Below are positions 1 to 8,590 of a DNA stretch of 16,569 nucleotides, piece after piece. The notes under the pieces were generated by a model, which saw only the letters and a program-made list of their open reading frames with translations, ran no database searches and was not told where the DNA came from. Source of the stretch: an uncultured Oscillospiraceae bacterium (lineage in GTDB: Bacteria > Bacillota > Clostridia > Oscillospirales > Ruminococcaceae); contig USBI01000040.1 in the NCBI GenBank assembly GCA_900552945.1, forward strand, positions 1 through 16,569. The letters run 5' to 3'. Position 1 is the stretch's first letter; each line of letters begins with the position of its first letter. A program made the position numbers and the translations under genes.

Positions 1-824
<824 letters not shown>

Positions 825-1022
825 ATGGTATCTCAAAAGGCTTTCGCCTTCTAAAATCATATCCCTAAGATGATCTTCATCTCATGAGAACTACTAACGT
901 CTTTTCTTTCGAAATCTGTTAGTTCGTGGAACCTTTCGTTCCACCGAATTAACGGGTCTATTTCGTTCGCTTTCCATTGTTTAATTTTCAAGGTTCGCTT
1001 CCGTCTCCCTTGCGGGCGACTG
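825..1022 (-). other. rRNA operon leader (precursor 5' region)
   Basis: This is the stretch between the inferred P2 transcription start and the mature 16S 5' end, read on the minus strand. It holds a hairpin at 1003-1020 with a GCAA loop at the very 5' end of the P2 transcript, a ccttgaaaattaaacaatgg segment (about 974-993) of the kind common in Firmicute rRNA leaders and spacers, a small stem at 868-873/877-882, and a hairpin at 837-850 (AAGGC-GAAA-GCCTT) just before 16S. These fit processing or antitermination roles, which is inference. Both short frames through here are spurious. Confidence 0.7.
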
Positions 1023-1028
1023 TTCTTT

Positions 1029-1057
1029 ATTTTACCACACCGCTTTCGATTTGTCAA
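1029..1057 (-). promoter_or_regulatory. rRNA promoter P2 (sigma-A)
   Basis: On the minus strand there is a perfect -35 TTGACA (1052-1057), a 17-bp spacer and a -10 TAAAAT (1029-1034). An A-rich run (complement of ctttttttcg, about 1061-1070) lies directly upstream, in the position of an UP element. The expected start is near 1021-1023, about 200 nt before 16S. Confidence 0.85.
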
Positions 1058-1133
1058 CTACTTTTTTTCGCTCCCGCGATTTTTTTCGTTGCCCGCCTCC
1101 CTTTCGAAAGGCCCCTCTCAAAACGGCTCATTT

Positions 1134-1200
1134 ATCTTACCACATACCTTTCACTTTTGTCAATACTTTTTTTGAAAAAAATTAAGTTTTTTATTTTTCG
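1134..1200 (-). promoter_or_regulatory. rRNA promoter P1 (sigma-A) with A/T-rich UP region
   Basis: On the minus strand there is -35 TTGACA (1158-1163), an 18-bp spacer and -10 TAAGAT (1134-1139). The -10 sits in the same TGTGGTAA context as P2, so P1 and P2 look like a tandem pair. About 35 bp of A/T tracts (1165-1200) lie upstream of -35, typical of the UP elements that drive strong rRNA promoters. This region also lies just upstream of the divergent sleB gene. Confidence 0.8.
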
Positions 1201-1267
1201 CATTTTTCCGCCGAAAACGGGAAAGTTATGAACAAAGAAAAACGTACCAGACAGTGAGGTTTTATTT

Positions 1268-1966
1268 ATGCAGAGCAAACTCAAACAACATCGTCTGCCA
1301 ATTCGAATCGCCCTTTTTGTCTTCTTAAACATTGCCGCTATACTGTTCACTGCATTGGCAATGCTGTGGCAGTCTCCTCAGGCAATTGAAACCCTTTCAA
1401 AATACGGTTCAACTGGCGCAGAAGTCACCGCTATTCAACAGACTTTAAAAGATTGGGGTCTCTATGACGGCCCAGTAAACGGAACTTATGGCCCCCTTAC
1501 ACAGGCAGCTGTAAAACGTTTTCAACAGATCAAAGGCCTTCAGGTTGACGGCATTGCCGGGCCTCAGACTCTAAAAGCACTCGGCATCAGTGTTGGGACA
1601 ATTCCTTCCGCAACCGAATCAAACGTATATTTGCTTGCGCGTATTATTTCTGCTGAAGCACGCGGTGAACCCTATATTGGTCAGGTAGCCGTCGGTGCTG
1701 TCGTTCTCAATCGCATTGAGCACCCATCTTTTCCAGATACTTTATCCGGCGTTATTTATCAGGACGGCGCTTTTACCGCAATTACCGACGGTCAGTTCGA
1801 CCAGCCAATCGCCGATTCCGCATATCAAGCGGCACGGGAAGCACTGAATGGTAACGACCCCACAGGCGGAGCGATTTATTATTATAACCCAGATAAGACT
1901 TCCAATCAATGGATTCGCAGCAGACCAGTTATCAAACGTATTGGCGCACATCTGTTCTGCAGTTAA
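1268..1966 (+). CDS. sleB: Spore cortex-lytic enzyme, SleB-type cell wall hydrolase
   Basis: This 232-residue protein has an N-terminal hydrophobic segment (about 13-34), a signal peptide or anchor. It is followed by a peptidoglycan-binding type 1 domain (about 46-105, with the repeat motif around YDGPVNGTYGPLTQAAVKRF) and a Hydrolase_2/SleB catalytic domain (about 122-231). The SAEARGE motif supplies the probable catalytic Glu130, and the YYYNPDK segment near 204-210 is typical of the family. SleB enzymes are lytic transglycosylases that cut muramic-delta-lactam cortex peptidoglycan during spore germination; related CwlJ-like or vegetative roles are possible. A gtgagg ribosome binding site lies 7-8 bp before the ATG. 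No ypeB partner follows, and the gene ends in its own terminator. It is divergent from the rRNA operon, and no clear sigma-G site was seen. Confidence 0.88.
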   Translation: MQSKLKQHRLPIRIALFVFLNIAAILFTALAMLWQSPQAIETLSKYGSTGAEVTAIQQTLKDWGLYDGPVNGTYGPLTQAAVKRFQQIKGLQVDGIAGPQTLKALGISVGTIPSATESNVYLLARIISAEARGEPYIGQVAVGAVVLNRIEHPSFPDTLSGVIYQDGAFTAITDGQFDQPIADSAYQAAREALNGNDPTGGAIYYYNPDKTSNQWIRSRPVIKRIGAHLFCS

Positions 1967-1975
1967 CAAACAAAA

Positions 1976-2010
1976 CAAAAAACAAGCCGGATAACCGGCT
2001 TGTTTTTTAT
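1976..2010. terminator. Bidirectional intrinsic terminator between sleB and the ABC operon
   Basis: A perfect 10-bp stem aacaagccgg/ccggcttgtt (1981-1990 and 1995-2004) with an ATAA loop is followed by TTTTTATT on the plus strand. It is preceded by an A-rich run that becomes TTTTTTGTTTTG on the minus strand. It can therefore end sleB from the left and the DUF4340 gene from the right. Confidence 0.92.
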
Positions 2011-2026
2011 TGTTATATTCAACACA

Positions 2027-3508
2027 TTAATAGTTTGGATTGATTTCTCCGCCAGAAGCCGCTGCTTCCAAATTGCTGAGCAGATTGGTCACATAAGTCA
2101 TTCTGGTATGGAATCTAGTTTGCCCATTAATGGTAATGGATGCTTTACGGTTTCCAATGTCATGGAATTCTACCGTAAGCGGCTCTACACTGCTGTCCGT
2201 CGCGTGGAAGGTGATGGTAGCAACTGCGTCGCCGGAAGGCGTATCTGTATAAATTCCTTCTGCCAAGGCAGAAATAACGTACATATACAGGTCCTTCATC
2301 AAATCTTCATCCACAGCGGAGCCATTGAGTGTTGTTGTGGTAGTTGTGGAAGATGTTCCCTGATCGTTCGTTTCTGTGGTATGCGTAAAGGCAAAGTCAT
2401 ACGTAGCCGAAGAGGTCACTACCTCCATGGAAGAAAGGCTGTTCAGTCCAGGTGCAAAAGCCACCTGGGACAACAGCTCGAATTCGCTGACCCCCATAAA
2501 GGTAAGCTGATAATCGTCCATGTAGAAAATTGCGTCAATGCCTTCTTTAATAACATAATAGCCCACTTCGTCCGCCGTGGAACCATCCAATCCACCGGTT
2601 ACCGTATTGCCAACATACAGCTTGAACGTAGACCCATCTGTCATACCGGCGGTATAAACAGCCTGCGGGTCGTCAAAACCATATTTCGCAAGTTCTTCTT
2701 CGGTTGGGAATACCGCCACAACAGCATCCGCACGCAAAGAGGTGGCTACACCGGCAACATTATAGAAGTTGTCACCATCTACAAATGCCTTGATCGGAGA
2801 TGTCATTGTATATGCGCTCGCATAGACCGGGCTGTAAGCAGCATCCGGGTCATTTTCAAGCTGATCGAAATATAGTGTCTGCCCGAAATCTTTGCGATAA
2901 AACTCAACACTCTTGACAAGGTCTTCAATTTCCGCATCTTCTTCATTGGCAGCCAATGTACGGTAAACAAAATCCTTTGCCGCATAAGTGCAATGGGTTT
3001 CATAAGTCGCTGAACTGATCAGATAAAGCTTATCATCTCCGTCAAGCATAGCATAATAACCGTCACCCAGAGGGCTCTCGTTCCCGATGCGCAAGGTATA
3101 GCTGCTGCCATCGTTCAAAAACACTTCTGCTGTTGTCTGCGGCTGTGTAAGCCCATACTCTTCCAAATCTCCCGGCGTTTCACTTACCACCTTCGTGGCA
3201 TCAATCACAGCGAGATTGGAAAAAACATTCTTAACATCGGTTGTTTCCAACGGAAGGGTTCCCAGCGTCTCAACGGCAAATGAACCCTCTTCCGGCTGAG
3301 TCAAAGTAACTTCACCTTGTGGATTATGGATAACAATTTTCGTGATGTTGTCAATGTTTTTTTCAACGATATTTACTGTGCTGTCGCTGCTGGAAGAGGA
3401 GGGTTCCTCCCCTCCCTGATTGTTTACAACCATCAATGCGATCATTGCACCAAGCAGCACAACAAGGACAATGCCCCCAATGATCAGCGTTTTGATTTTT
3501 TTATTCAT
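2027..3508 (-). CDS. DUF4340 domain-containing membrane-anchored protein
   Basis: This 493-residue protein is the last gene of a four-gene ABC operon. It has one N-terminal membrane segment (about 7-28), then an acidic and serine-rich linker (about 33-43), then a long predominantly beta extracytoplasmic region, as in DUF4340 proteins. Repeated patterns of the type 'eeYGL..PqttaeVflndGssytLriGn' and 'LakYGFddPqavytagmtdGstfkLyvGn' show at least two copies of the internal DUF4340 unit. There is no lipobox cysteine. The GGAGGA ribosome binding site lies inside the 3' end of the upstream gldG-like gene, 3 bp away, which indicates coupled translation. DUF4340 genes habitually follow GldG-type genes; the molecular role is unknown, and partnership with the ABC transporter is inferred from position. 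Confidence 0.85.
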   Translation of the reverse strand: MNKKIKTLIIGGIVLVVLLGAMIALMVVNNQGGEEPSSSSSDSTVNIVEKNIDNITKIVIHNPQGEVTLTQPEEGSFAVETLGTLPLETTDVKNVFSNLAVIDATKVVSETPGDLEEYGLTQPQTTAEVFLNDGSSYTLRIGNESPLGDGYYAMLDGDDKLYLISSATYETHCTYAAKDFVYRTLAANEEDAEIEDLVKSVEFYRKDFGQTLYFDQLENDPDAAYSPVYASAYTMTSPIKAFVDGDNFYNVAGVATSLRADAVVAVFPTEEELAKYGFDDPQAVYTAGMTDGSTFKLYVGNTVTGGLDGSTADEVGYYVIKEGIDAIFYMDDYQLTFMGVSEFELLSQVAFAPGLNSLSSMEVVTSSATYDFAFTHTTETNDQGTSSTTTTTTLNGSAVDEDLMKDLYMYVISALAEGIYTDTPSGDAVATITFHATDSSVEPLTVEFHDIGNRKASITINGQTRFHTRMTYVTNLLSNLEAAASGGEINPNY

Positions 3509-3511
3509 AGA

Positions 3512-4993
3512 TTACAGATTCCTCCTGCGCAGGAACACAACAACTCCGACAATGATAATGGCGAGCGGAATCACCGCCACAAAAACAATACCAAGGATCA
3601 GAGCCTGACTTGCACTGATTTCAAACGTGGAGGCCATCATTTCTTTGGCCACAACTGTAATCTCCGCCTCTTTATTCGCCAGCGTATTAATCAGATCAAT
3701 CGTATACTGCGCGTTGCCGTAAGACGAAACTATCTGCATATAATAGGAAGAGAAAATATCGCTGGAAGAAAATGCAACGACCGTTGATTTTTCCACCTGC
3801 TCCGGATCCGGATTATCGGTTGATTTTTGAGACATGACGATCGAATTATACGCCTGTGCCGGATCTGCATTATCCAGTGTCCAACCATCTGATGCATCCA
3901 ACGGACGAAGGACAGTTGTGCTGGAAGTAGTCAGCAAAGAGGTAACAGTAATGTTGTACTGCGCGTCAAACAGAATGTTGACCGGGCGTACGTTTAACAT
4001 GATAAACGGAAGGGTATACGCTTCAGTCCGACCAACGGTGGTGAGATCAACATCGGACAAACTCTGTACAGAGTAATAAGCGCTTCCATATGTGTTGCTG
4101 GAGTCTGTCTCCAAAGCTGTGCCCGCTTCAAATGAGATTCCCCATTCTGCAAGGAAGCCTTCCAAATTCGGCAGCGAGCCCTGTCTTGGGCTGCCCGCAT
4201 AAATAAGCTGTTTGCCATATTTACCGCCGTTTGTAAGGAACTCATCCAGTTTCTGGATCTCGAGCTCGGTGAAATCTCTGGTCGGCGCGTTGATTACGAT
4301 CATCTGCGCGCTGTCATCCAGCTCACCGCTGATGTTGGTAATGGTTGAAACCTCATAGCCGTTATCCTGCAGCAGAGATTGCAGGCCATTCGCTTCCGCT
4401 TCATCATGGCCGGTTTCGATCACAACCTTGGTCGGTTCACTATCAGTCACATAAAGCAAGCTCGAAGTAATATCACTTTCCGCATGGGATTTTGCGCTTT
4501 GAATATAATAACCGGAGCTATCTGCCGTAATGTCGTACATATCCTGCCAGTTTTTCTTCTGGGTGCGCAGATCACTTACAAACAAAATATCGCCCGTTGT
4601 AAAGTTCTCATCAGGATATTGCGCTGCAAATCCCGGGTTCGTTTCCAGGTCCACATAATTGAGCGTGACCTTATCGCTGTACTGGTCGAACTTGCGAAGC
4701 AGCTCGTTGACCTGATAGACATAAGTATTCACCGGGTCGCTGAACTGAGCCTCATCACCAATAAAATAAATGTCTACATTCATGCTGAGGTTTTTCGCAT
4801 AATCCAGCGTTTCTTCGCTGATCTCATACTTTCCGGAAGAAGTCATGTCAATGGTAAGAGGATACTGGTCAAGCAAAAGCGTAGCGACGATATTGACCAC
4901 AACAACGATTACCACAAAACCAGCGGTGATCGCCGTGGCGACTGAGCCGTATTTGAATTTTTTGTTCCTTAAGAAATTCGGTTTTTTCATCAT
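3512..4993 (-). CDS. GldG-family ABC transporter auxiliary protein
   Basis: This 493-residue protein belongs to the ABC-2 auxiliary/GldG type (ABC_transp_aux). A membrane segment near 17-41 is followed by the family's entry motif LTIDMTSSGKYEISEET (compare D-T-x-x-x-x-Y-S-L-S). A large extracytoplasmic alpha/beta domain contains an 'IETGHDE' segment and the 'MIVINAPTRDFTELEIQKLD' strand-helix unit. It ends in a C-terminal membrane helix (about 466-488) capped by RRR. In Flavobacteria, GldG works with GldA and GldF in gliding; in Clostridia the homologues are probably substrate or stability partners of an exporter of unknown cargo. AGGAGG lies 6 bp before the first ATG, and a second ATG follows immediately, so the start could be one codon later. 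It begins 11 bp after the permease. Confidence 0.87.
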   Translation of the reverse strand: MMKKPNFLRNKKFKYGSVATAITAGFVVIVVVVNIVATLLLDQYPLTIDMTSSGKYEISEETLDYAKNLSMNVDIYFIGDEAQFSDPVNTYVYQVNELLRKFDQYSDKVTLNYVDLETNPGFAAQYPDENFTTGDILFVSDLRTQKKNWQDMYDITADSSGYYIQSAKSHAESDITSSLLYVTDSEPTKVVIETGHDEAEANGLQSLLQDNGYEVSTITNISGELDDSAQMIVINAPTRDFTELEIQKLDEFLTNGGKYGKQLIYAGSPRQGSLPNLEGFLAEWGISFEAGTALETDSSNTYGSAYYSVQSLSDVDLTTVGRTEAYTLPFIMLNVRPVNILFDAQYNITVTSLLTTSSTTVLRPLDASDGWTLDNADPAQAYNSIVMSQKSTDNPDPEQVEKSTVVAFSSSDIFSSYYMQIVSSYGNAQYTIDLINTLANKEAEITVVAKEMMASTFEISASQALILGIVFVAVIPLAIIIVGVVVFLRRRNL

Positions 4994-5004
4994 CTCTGTC
5001 CTCC

Positions 5005-5706
5005 TTATGCCCAGCGTTTTTTCTCAAGCACACGCATGGTCAAAAAGTTGAACACGACGATAAAGCTGACAAAATACAAAATATCGGCCGCGTTTAAAAT
5101 GCCCGACGTGAGCGGATAATAACGGTCATAGAACGCAAGCGAATTTAAAACATCGCGGATGAATCCGGATCCGATCGACGAAGTAACAATGTTGAGCATC
5201 ATCAAAACCATACAGCAAACCAGCGCGCCGATCGCGGCGATGATCTGGTTTTCGGTCAGAGAAGAAATGAACATACCAACCGAAATCAATGCGGCGCCCA
5301 TCAGCAGAGTGCCGATCAAACTGCCGAAAATGACTGCCCAGTCCATTGGAGCAAACACGGCAAATACAATCGCGTAAACCAGAATGATGGCAACGCCAAT
5401 GGCCAAAACGCAAAACGCTGAAAGGAATTTACCGATTACGATCGAACTCAGGTTGACCGGCGCGGTCAAAAGCGCCTGATCGGTTTTCTGGCGTTTCTCC
5501 TCACTGAACAGCCGCATTGTCAAAATCGGCACGATAAACATCAGGACAGTAAACGTCCAGCTGAATACAATGACCAGATCGGTGCTGGAACTGAGCAGCA
5601 GGATGGCAAACGGGATACCTGTTACCACATAAAACACCACCAGAAAGGCATAACCGATCGGGGAAGAAAAATACGCGTTGAATTCGCGTCTGAATACCGC
5701 TAACAT
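5005..5706 (-). CDS. ABC-2 type transporter permease (GldF-like)
   Basis: This 233-residue integral membrane protein has six predicted helices (about 17-38, 45-65, 93-117, 125-150, 154-176 and 205-225). The cytosolic motif after helix 2, MRLFSEEKRQKTDQALLTAPV, is the characteristic signature of GldF/NosY-like ABC-2 permeases. It forms the membrane channel for the ATPase encoded immediately upstream: stop and start are adjacent (TAAATG), with the GGAGG at 5717-5721 inside the ATPase gene. The length is normal for the family. The substrate cannot be told from the sequence. Confidence 0.9.
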   Translation of the reverse strand: MLAVFRREFNAYFSSPIGYAFLVVFYVVTGIPFAILLLSSSTDLVIVFSWTFTVLMFIVPILTMRLFSEEKRQKTDQALLTAPVNLSSIVIGKFLSAFCVLAIGVAIILVYAIVFAVFAPMDWAVIFGSLIGTLLMGAALISVGMFISSLTENQIIAAIGALVCCMVLMMLNIVTSSIGSGFIRDVLNSLAFYDRYYPLTSGILNAADILYFVSFIVVFNFLTMRVLEKKRWA

Positions 5707-6663
5707 TTATTTTGCACCTCCGCGTTTGGACTCGGTAAGCTGGAGGAAGATATCCTCAAGGGTAAGCTCATTGGAACGCAGCCCCAGAATGGGGAAGTTA
5801 CGCTCCGCGAGGCGCTTAAACATCTCGCGGCGGCAATCCGTATCCGGCTTGCTTTCAATGATAAAGTCAAATGTGCCCGGTTCCTTTTCGCCCAGCGTCG
5901 TGACCTCTTTCATCATCGGGATGGTGGAGAGCAGACGGTAAACATCCGTTTCCGGACCCGCAATCCGCACAGTAAAACGGTGATCGGTCGAAAGGCTCTT
6001 GGAAAGGTTCTCGGCGGTATCATCCGCTACGATCTTGCCGTTGTTAATAACCACAACGCGGGTGCAGATTGCCTGCACTTCCGGAAGGATGTGCGAAGAC
6101 AGAATAATAGTATGTTTCTTTCCAAGGCTTTTGATCAGATTACGAATATCAATAATCTGTTTTGGGTCAAGGCCGACGGTCGGCTCGTCCAAAATCAAAA
6201 CCTTCGGGTTGCCGAGCAATGCCTGGGCAAGCCCAACACGCTGTTTGTAACCTTTAGACAGGTTCTTAATCAGGCGGTGCGCCACATGTTCAATTTTAAC
6301 AAGGCCGCACACCTCTTTAATATGATCCTCTCGGGGAAGTTTTACCTTTTTCAGGTCAAACATAAATCCCAGGTAATCTTTTACGGTCATATCCATATAA
6401 AGCGGCGGATTTTCCGGCAGATAACCGATCATCCTCTTTGCCTCAATCGGATTTTCCAGAACATCATATCCACCGACTTTCGCTGTTCCTTCCGTTGAGG
6501 AAAGGTAGCCGGTTAAAATGTTCATGGTAGTGGATTTACCTGCACCGTTCGGACCAAGGAAGCCGAGTATCTCGCCTTCGCTTACAGTAAAGCTGATGCC
6601 GTCAAGCGCAGCCTTGTCACCGTAATGCTTTGCGAGATTCGATACTTCGATCATTTCGCTCAT
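5707..6663 (-). CDS. ABC transporter ATP-binding protein (GldA-like)
   Basis: This 318-residue nucleotide-binding subunit shows Walker A GPNGAGKS (37-44), a Q-loop region YLPENPPLY (81-89) in which the usual Gln is Glu84 as in many GldA/CcmA-type proteins, signature LSKGYKQR (135-142), Walker B VLILDEP (155-161; catalytic Glu160) and the switch His191 in LSSHI. About 90 extra C-terminal residues beyond the core form the usual DUF4162-type tail. AGGAGGAG lies 6 bp before the ATG. It is the first gene of the operon and probably energises the downstream permease and auxiliary proteins. Confidence 0.93.
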   Translation of the reverse strand: MSEMIEVSNLAKHYGDKAALDGISFTVSEGEILGFLGPNGAGKSTTMNILTGYLSSTEGTAKVGGYDVLENPIEAKRMIGYLPENPPLYMDMTVKDYLGFMFDLKKVKLPREDHIKEVCGLVKIEHVAHRLIKNLSKGYKQRVGLAQALLGNPKVLILDEPTVGLDPKQIIDIRNLIKSLGKKHTIILSSHILPEVQAICTRVVVINNGKIVADDTAENLSKSLSTDHRFTVRIAGPETDVYRLLSTIPMMKEVTTLGEKEPGTFDFIIESKPDTDCRREMFKRLAERNFPILGLRSNELTLEDIFLQLTESKRGGAK

Positions 6664-6722
6664 ACTGTGCTCCTCCTAAATCGATTTGCAAACATATTTT
6701 CACGATATGCTTTAACTATTTT

Positions 6723-6731
6723 ATCATAACA
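6723..6731 (-). promoter_or_regulatory. Probable promoter of the ABC operon (extended -10)
   Basis: Read on the minus strand, TGTTATGAT is an extended -10 (TG-N-TATGAT) lying about 60 bp before the ATPase start. It sits in an A/T-rich stretch, the only convincing -10 in the gap. No good -35 is present at 17 bp, which extended -10 promoters tolerate. Confidence 0.5.
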
Positions 6732-6890
6732 AAATTAAAAAGGCGAATTGTGAACAGGAATTAAATTTAATGTTCGTATTTTTTAGTTTTTGGTGGGTAA
6801 TTTTAACCCTGATTGATAAATATGCACAAAAATAGAAACGCCTTTTTGTATCGGCTCCGATTTCAGACACGCCCGCCCGGCGGCTGTCCC

Positions 6891-6919
6891 TTGCCTCGAC
6901 AGTCCGCGGGGAGTATAAT
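6891..6919 (+). promoter_or_regulatory. Promoter of comM
   Basis: -35 TTGCCT (6891-6896) and a perfect -10 TATAAT (6914-6919) are separated by 17 bp. This gives a start near 6926 and a leader of about 32 nt that contains AGGAGG (6947-6952). The 294-bp gap holds this promoter and the divergent ABC-operon promoter, and nothing else recognisable. Confidence 0.8.
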
Positions 6920-6957
6920 ACTCTTAATGAAATCCGTTTGTGAGACAGGAGGATAAC

Positions 6958-8484
6958 ATGTTTGCAAAAACGCAGAGTATGGGTTGTTGGGGGCTGGAAG
7001 CGTTTCCAGTCGGTGTTGAAGTAGATATCACACAGGGCCTTCCCGGCTTTGACATCGTCGGTCTTCCCGATGCGGCTGTAAAAGAAAGCCGCGACCGGGT
7101 CCGTGCCGCACTCAAAAACTGCGGTTTTACCTTTCCTGCCCAGCGTATCACCGTCAACCTCACCCCTGCGGACCGGCGGAAAAGCGGTGCGCTTTATGAT
7201 TTGCCAATTCTTCTTGCTTTGCTGGACGCCACCGAACAGCTCAAGCTCCCCAACGGGAACTGCATTTTTCTGGGTGAACTGTCTCTCAGCGGAGAGGTGC
7301 GCCCGGTACAGGGCGTTCTTCCCATGGCGGCCGATGCCGCAAAACTCGGATTTGAAAACATATTCGTACCCAAAGCGAATGAAACCGAAGCGGCCGCTGT
7401 AAAAGGGCTGCGGGTATTCGGCATCGGGCACATCAAGGAGCTCACCGATTTTCTGGGAGGAAAGGGGCTCATCCGGCCAGCAGCGCCATATGAAGAGATA
7501 CAGCCCTCCGCGCTTTCCCTGCCGGATTTTGCAGATGTAAAGGGCCAGATGGCGGGTAAACGCGCCATGGAAATCGCCGCGGCAGGCGGGCACAACATCC
7601 TGCTCATCGGGGCGCCCGGCTCAGGAAAAAGCATGCTCGCGAAGCGGCTGCCTTCTATCCTGCCGGACATGAGCTTTGAAGAGAGCATCGAGACCTCTAA
7701 AATTTATTCGGTCGCGGGGATGCTCACCCCGGAACACCCGCTGGTGAACCGCCGGCCGTTCCGCTCGCCTCATCACACCATATCCGCGGTGGGGCTTGCG
7801 GGAGGCGGCAGCATCCCGCGGCCGGGCGAAGTTTCGCTGGCGCACAACGGGGTGCTGTTTCTGGATGAACTGCCGGAATTCAGCCGCCAGGCACTGGAAG
7901 TACTGCGCCAGCCCATCGAAGACGGGCTCATCACTGTTTCCCGTGCGGGAGGGACGTTCAGCTACCCCTGTTCGATTATGGTGGTAGCGGCAATGAACCC
8001 GTGCCCGTGCGGTTATTACGGTCACCCTTCCCGTCCGTGCACCTGCAAAGAAGGGCAAGTCACCCGTTATCTTTCCAAAATATCCGGTCCGCTGCTGGAC
8101 CGCATCGACCTGCATGTGGACATCCAGCCGGTGGAATATAGCCAGATTGCTTCCAGCAAACCGGAAGAACCCTCTTGCGCAATCCGGAAACGGGTGCAGA
8201 AGGCACGTGAAATTCAAACACAGCGGCTGGCGGGCAGCGGTGTACGCTGCAACGCCCGCATTCCGGCAGGACAGCTTTCTACCCTCTGCCGGATGAGCGA
8301 CAACGCTTCTTCCTTTTTAAAAACCGCTTTTGAAGCGCTGGGGCTTTCCGCCCGCGCTTACGAACGGGTGGTCAAGGTCGCGCGGACGATTGCCGATCTT
8401 GCCGGAAGCGAGATCATAGAAACGGTGCACATCGCGGAAGCGGTTCAGTACCGCAGCCTTGACCGGAAATACTGGTACAAATAA
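6958..8484 (+). CDS. comM: YifB/ComM family Mg-chelatase-like AAA+ ATPase
   Basis: This 508-residue protein has the full ComM/YifB layout. The N-terminal ChlI-like domain (about 20-141) holds the signature GLPGFDIVGLPDAAVKES. The Mg-chelatase AAA+ core (about 190-395) shows Walker A GAPGSGKS (218-225), PFRSPHHTIS (267-276), Walker B VLFLDE (299-304) and an arginine-finger type LLDRID (379-384). The conserved cysteines of NPCPCGYYGHPSRPCTC (347-363) are present, and the C-terminal domain (about 405-500) ends with RAYERVVKVARTIADL. ComM is a hexameric helicase that promotes branch migration during natural transformation in Gram-negatives; its role in Clostridia is less clear. I chose the ATG at 6958 over an in-frame GTG at 6940 because AGGAGG sits 5 bp before the ATG, inside the longer frame, and family members begin MFAK. 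Confidence 0.95.
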   Translation: MFAKTQSMGCWGLEAFPVGVEVDITQGLPGFDIVGLPDAAVKESRDRVRAALKNCGFTFPAQRITVNLTPADRRKSGALYDLPILLALLDATEQLKLPNGNCIFLGELSLSGEVRPVQGVLPMAADAAKLGFENIFVPKANETEAAAVKGLRVFGIGHIKELTDFLGGKGLIRPAAPYEEIQPSALSLPDFADVKGQMAGKRAMEIAAAGGHNILLIGAPGSGKSMLAKRLPSILPDMSFEESIETSKIYSVAGMLTPEHPLVNRRPFRSPHHTISAVGLAGGGSIPRPGEVSLAHNGVLFLDELPEFSRQALEVLRQPIEDGLITVSRAGGTFSYPCSIMVVAAMNPCPCGYYGHPSRPCTCKEGQVTRYLSKISGPLLDRIDLHVDIQPVEYSQIASSKPEEPSCAIRKRVQKAREIQTQRLAGSGVRCNARIPAGQLSTLCRMSDNASSFLKTAFEALGLSARAYERVVKVARTIADLAGSEIIETVHIAEAVQYRSLDRKYWYK

Positions 8485-8488
8485 AGTG

Positions 8489-8526
8489 GGCGGCATGCGC
8501 AGCCTTCTTTCGGGCCGCATGCCGCC
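8489..8526 (+). terminator. Possible weak terminator after comM
   Basis: An 11-bp GC-rich stem ggcggcatgcg/cgcatgccgcc (8489-8499 and 8516-8526) lies 4 bp after the comM stop. It is followed only by tgtctgttt, so termination may be partial. A second small stem, ggccgg/ccggcc (8539-8544 and 8555-8560), follows. No convincing -35/-10 pair precedes the next gene, so read-through from comM is plausible. Confidence 0.45.
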
Positions 8527-8590
8527 TGTCTGTTTCGCGGCCGGGGGAAACCAACCGGCCTAATATCTACAATAATTGCAGGAGAAATTT

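Noticed and set aside
857..1231. Short frames on both strands in the rRNA leader and promoter region
   Set aside because: They overlap well-defined promoters and leader hairpins and lack ribosome binding sites.
2000..2875. 291-codon plus-strand frame opposite the DUF4340 gene
   Set aside because: It starts inside the terminator, has no ribosome binding site and shows Cys/Arg-rich shadow composition.
6724..7593. 289-codon minus-strand frame opposite the start of comM
   Set aside because: Product is low-complexity shadow sequence without motifs or ribosome binding site; it lies across the divergent promoters and antisense to a well-supported gene.
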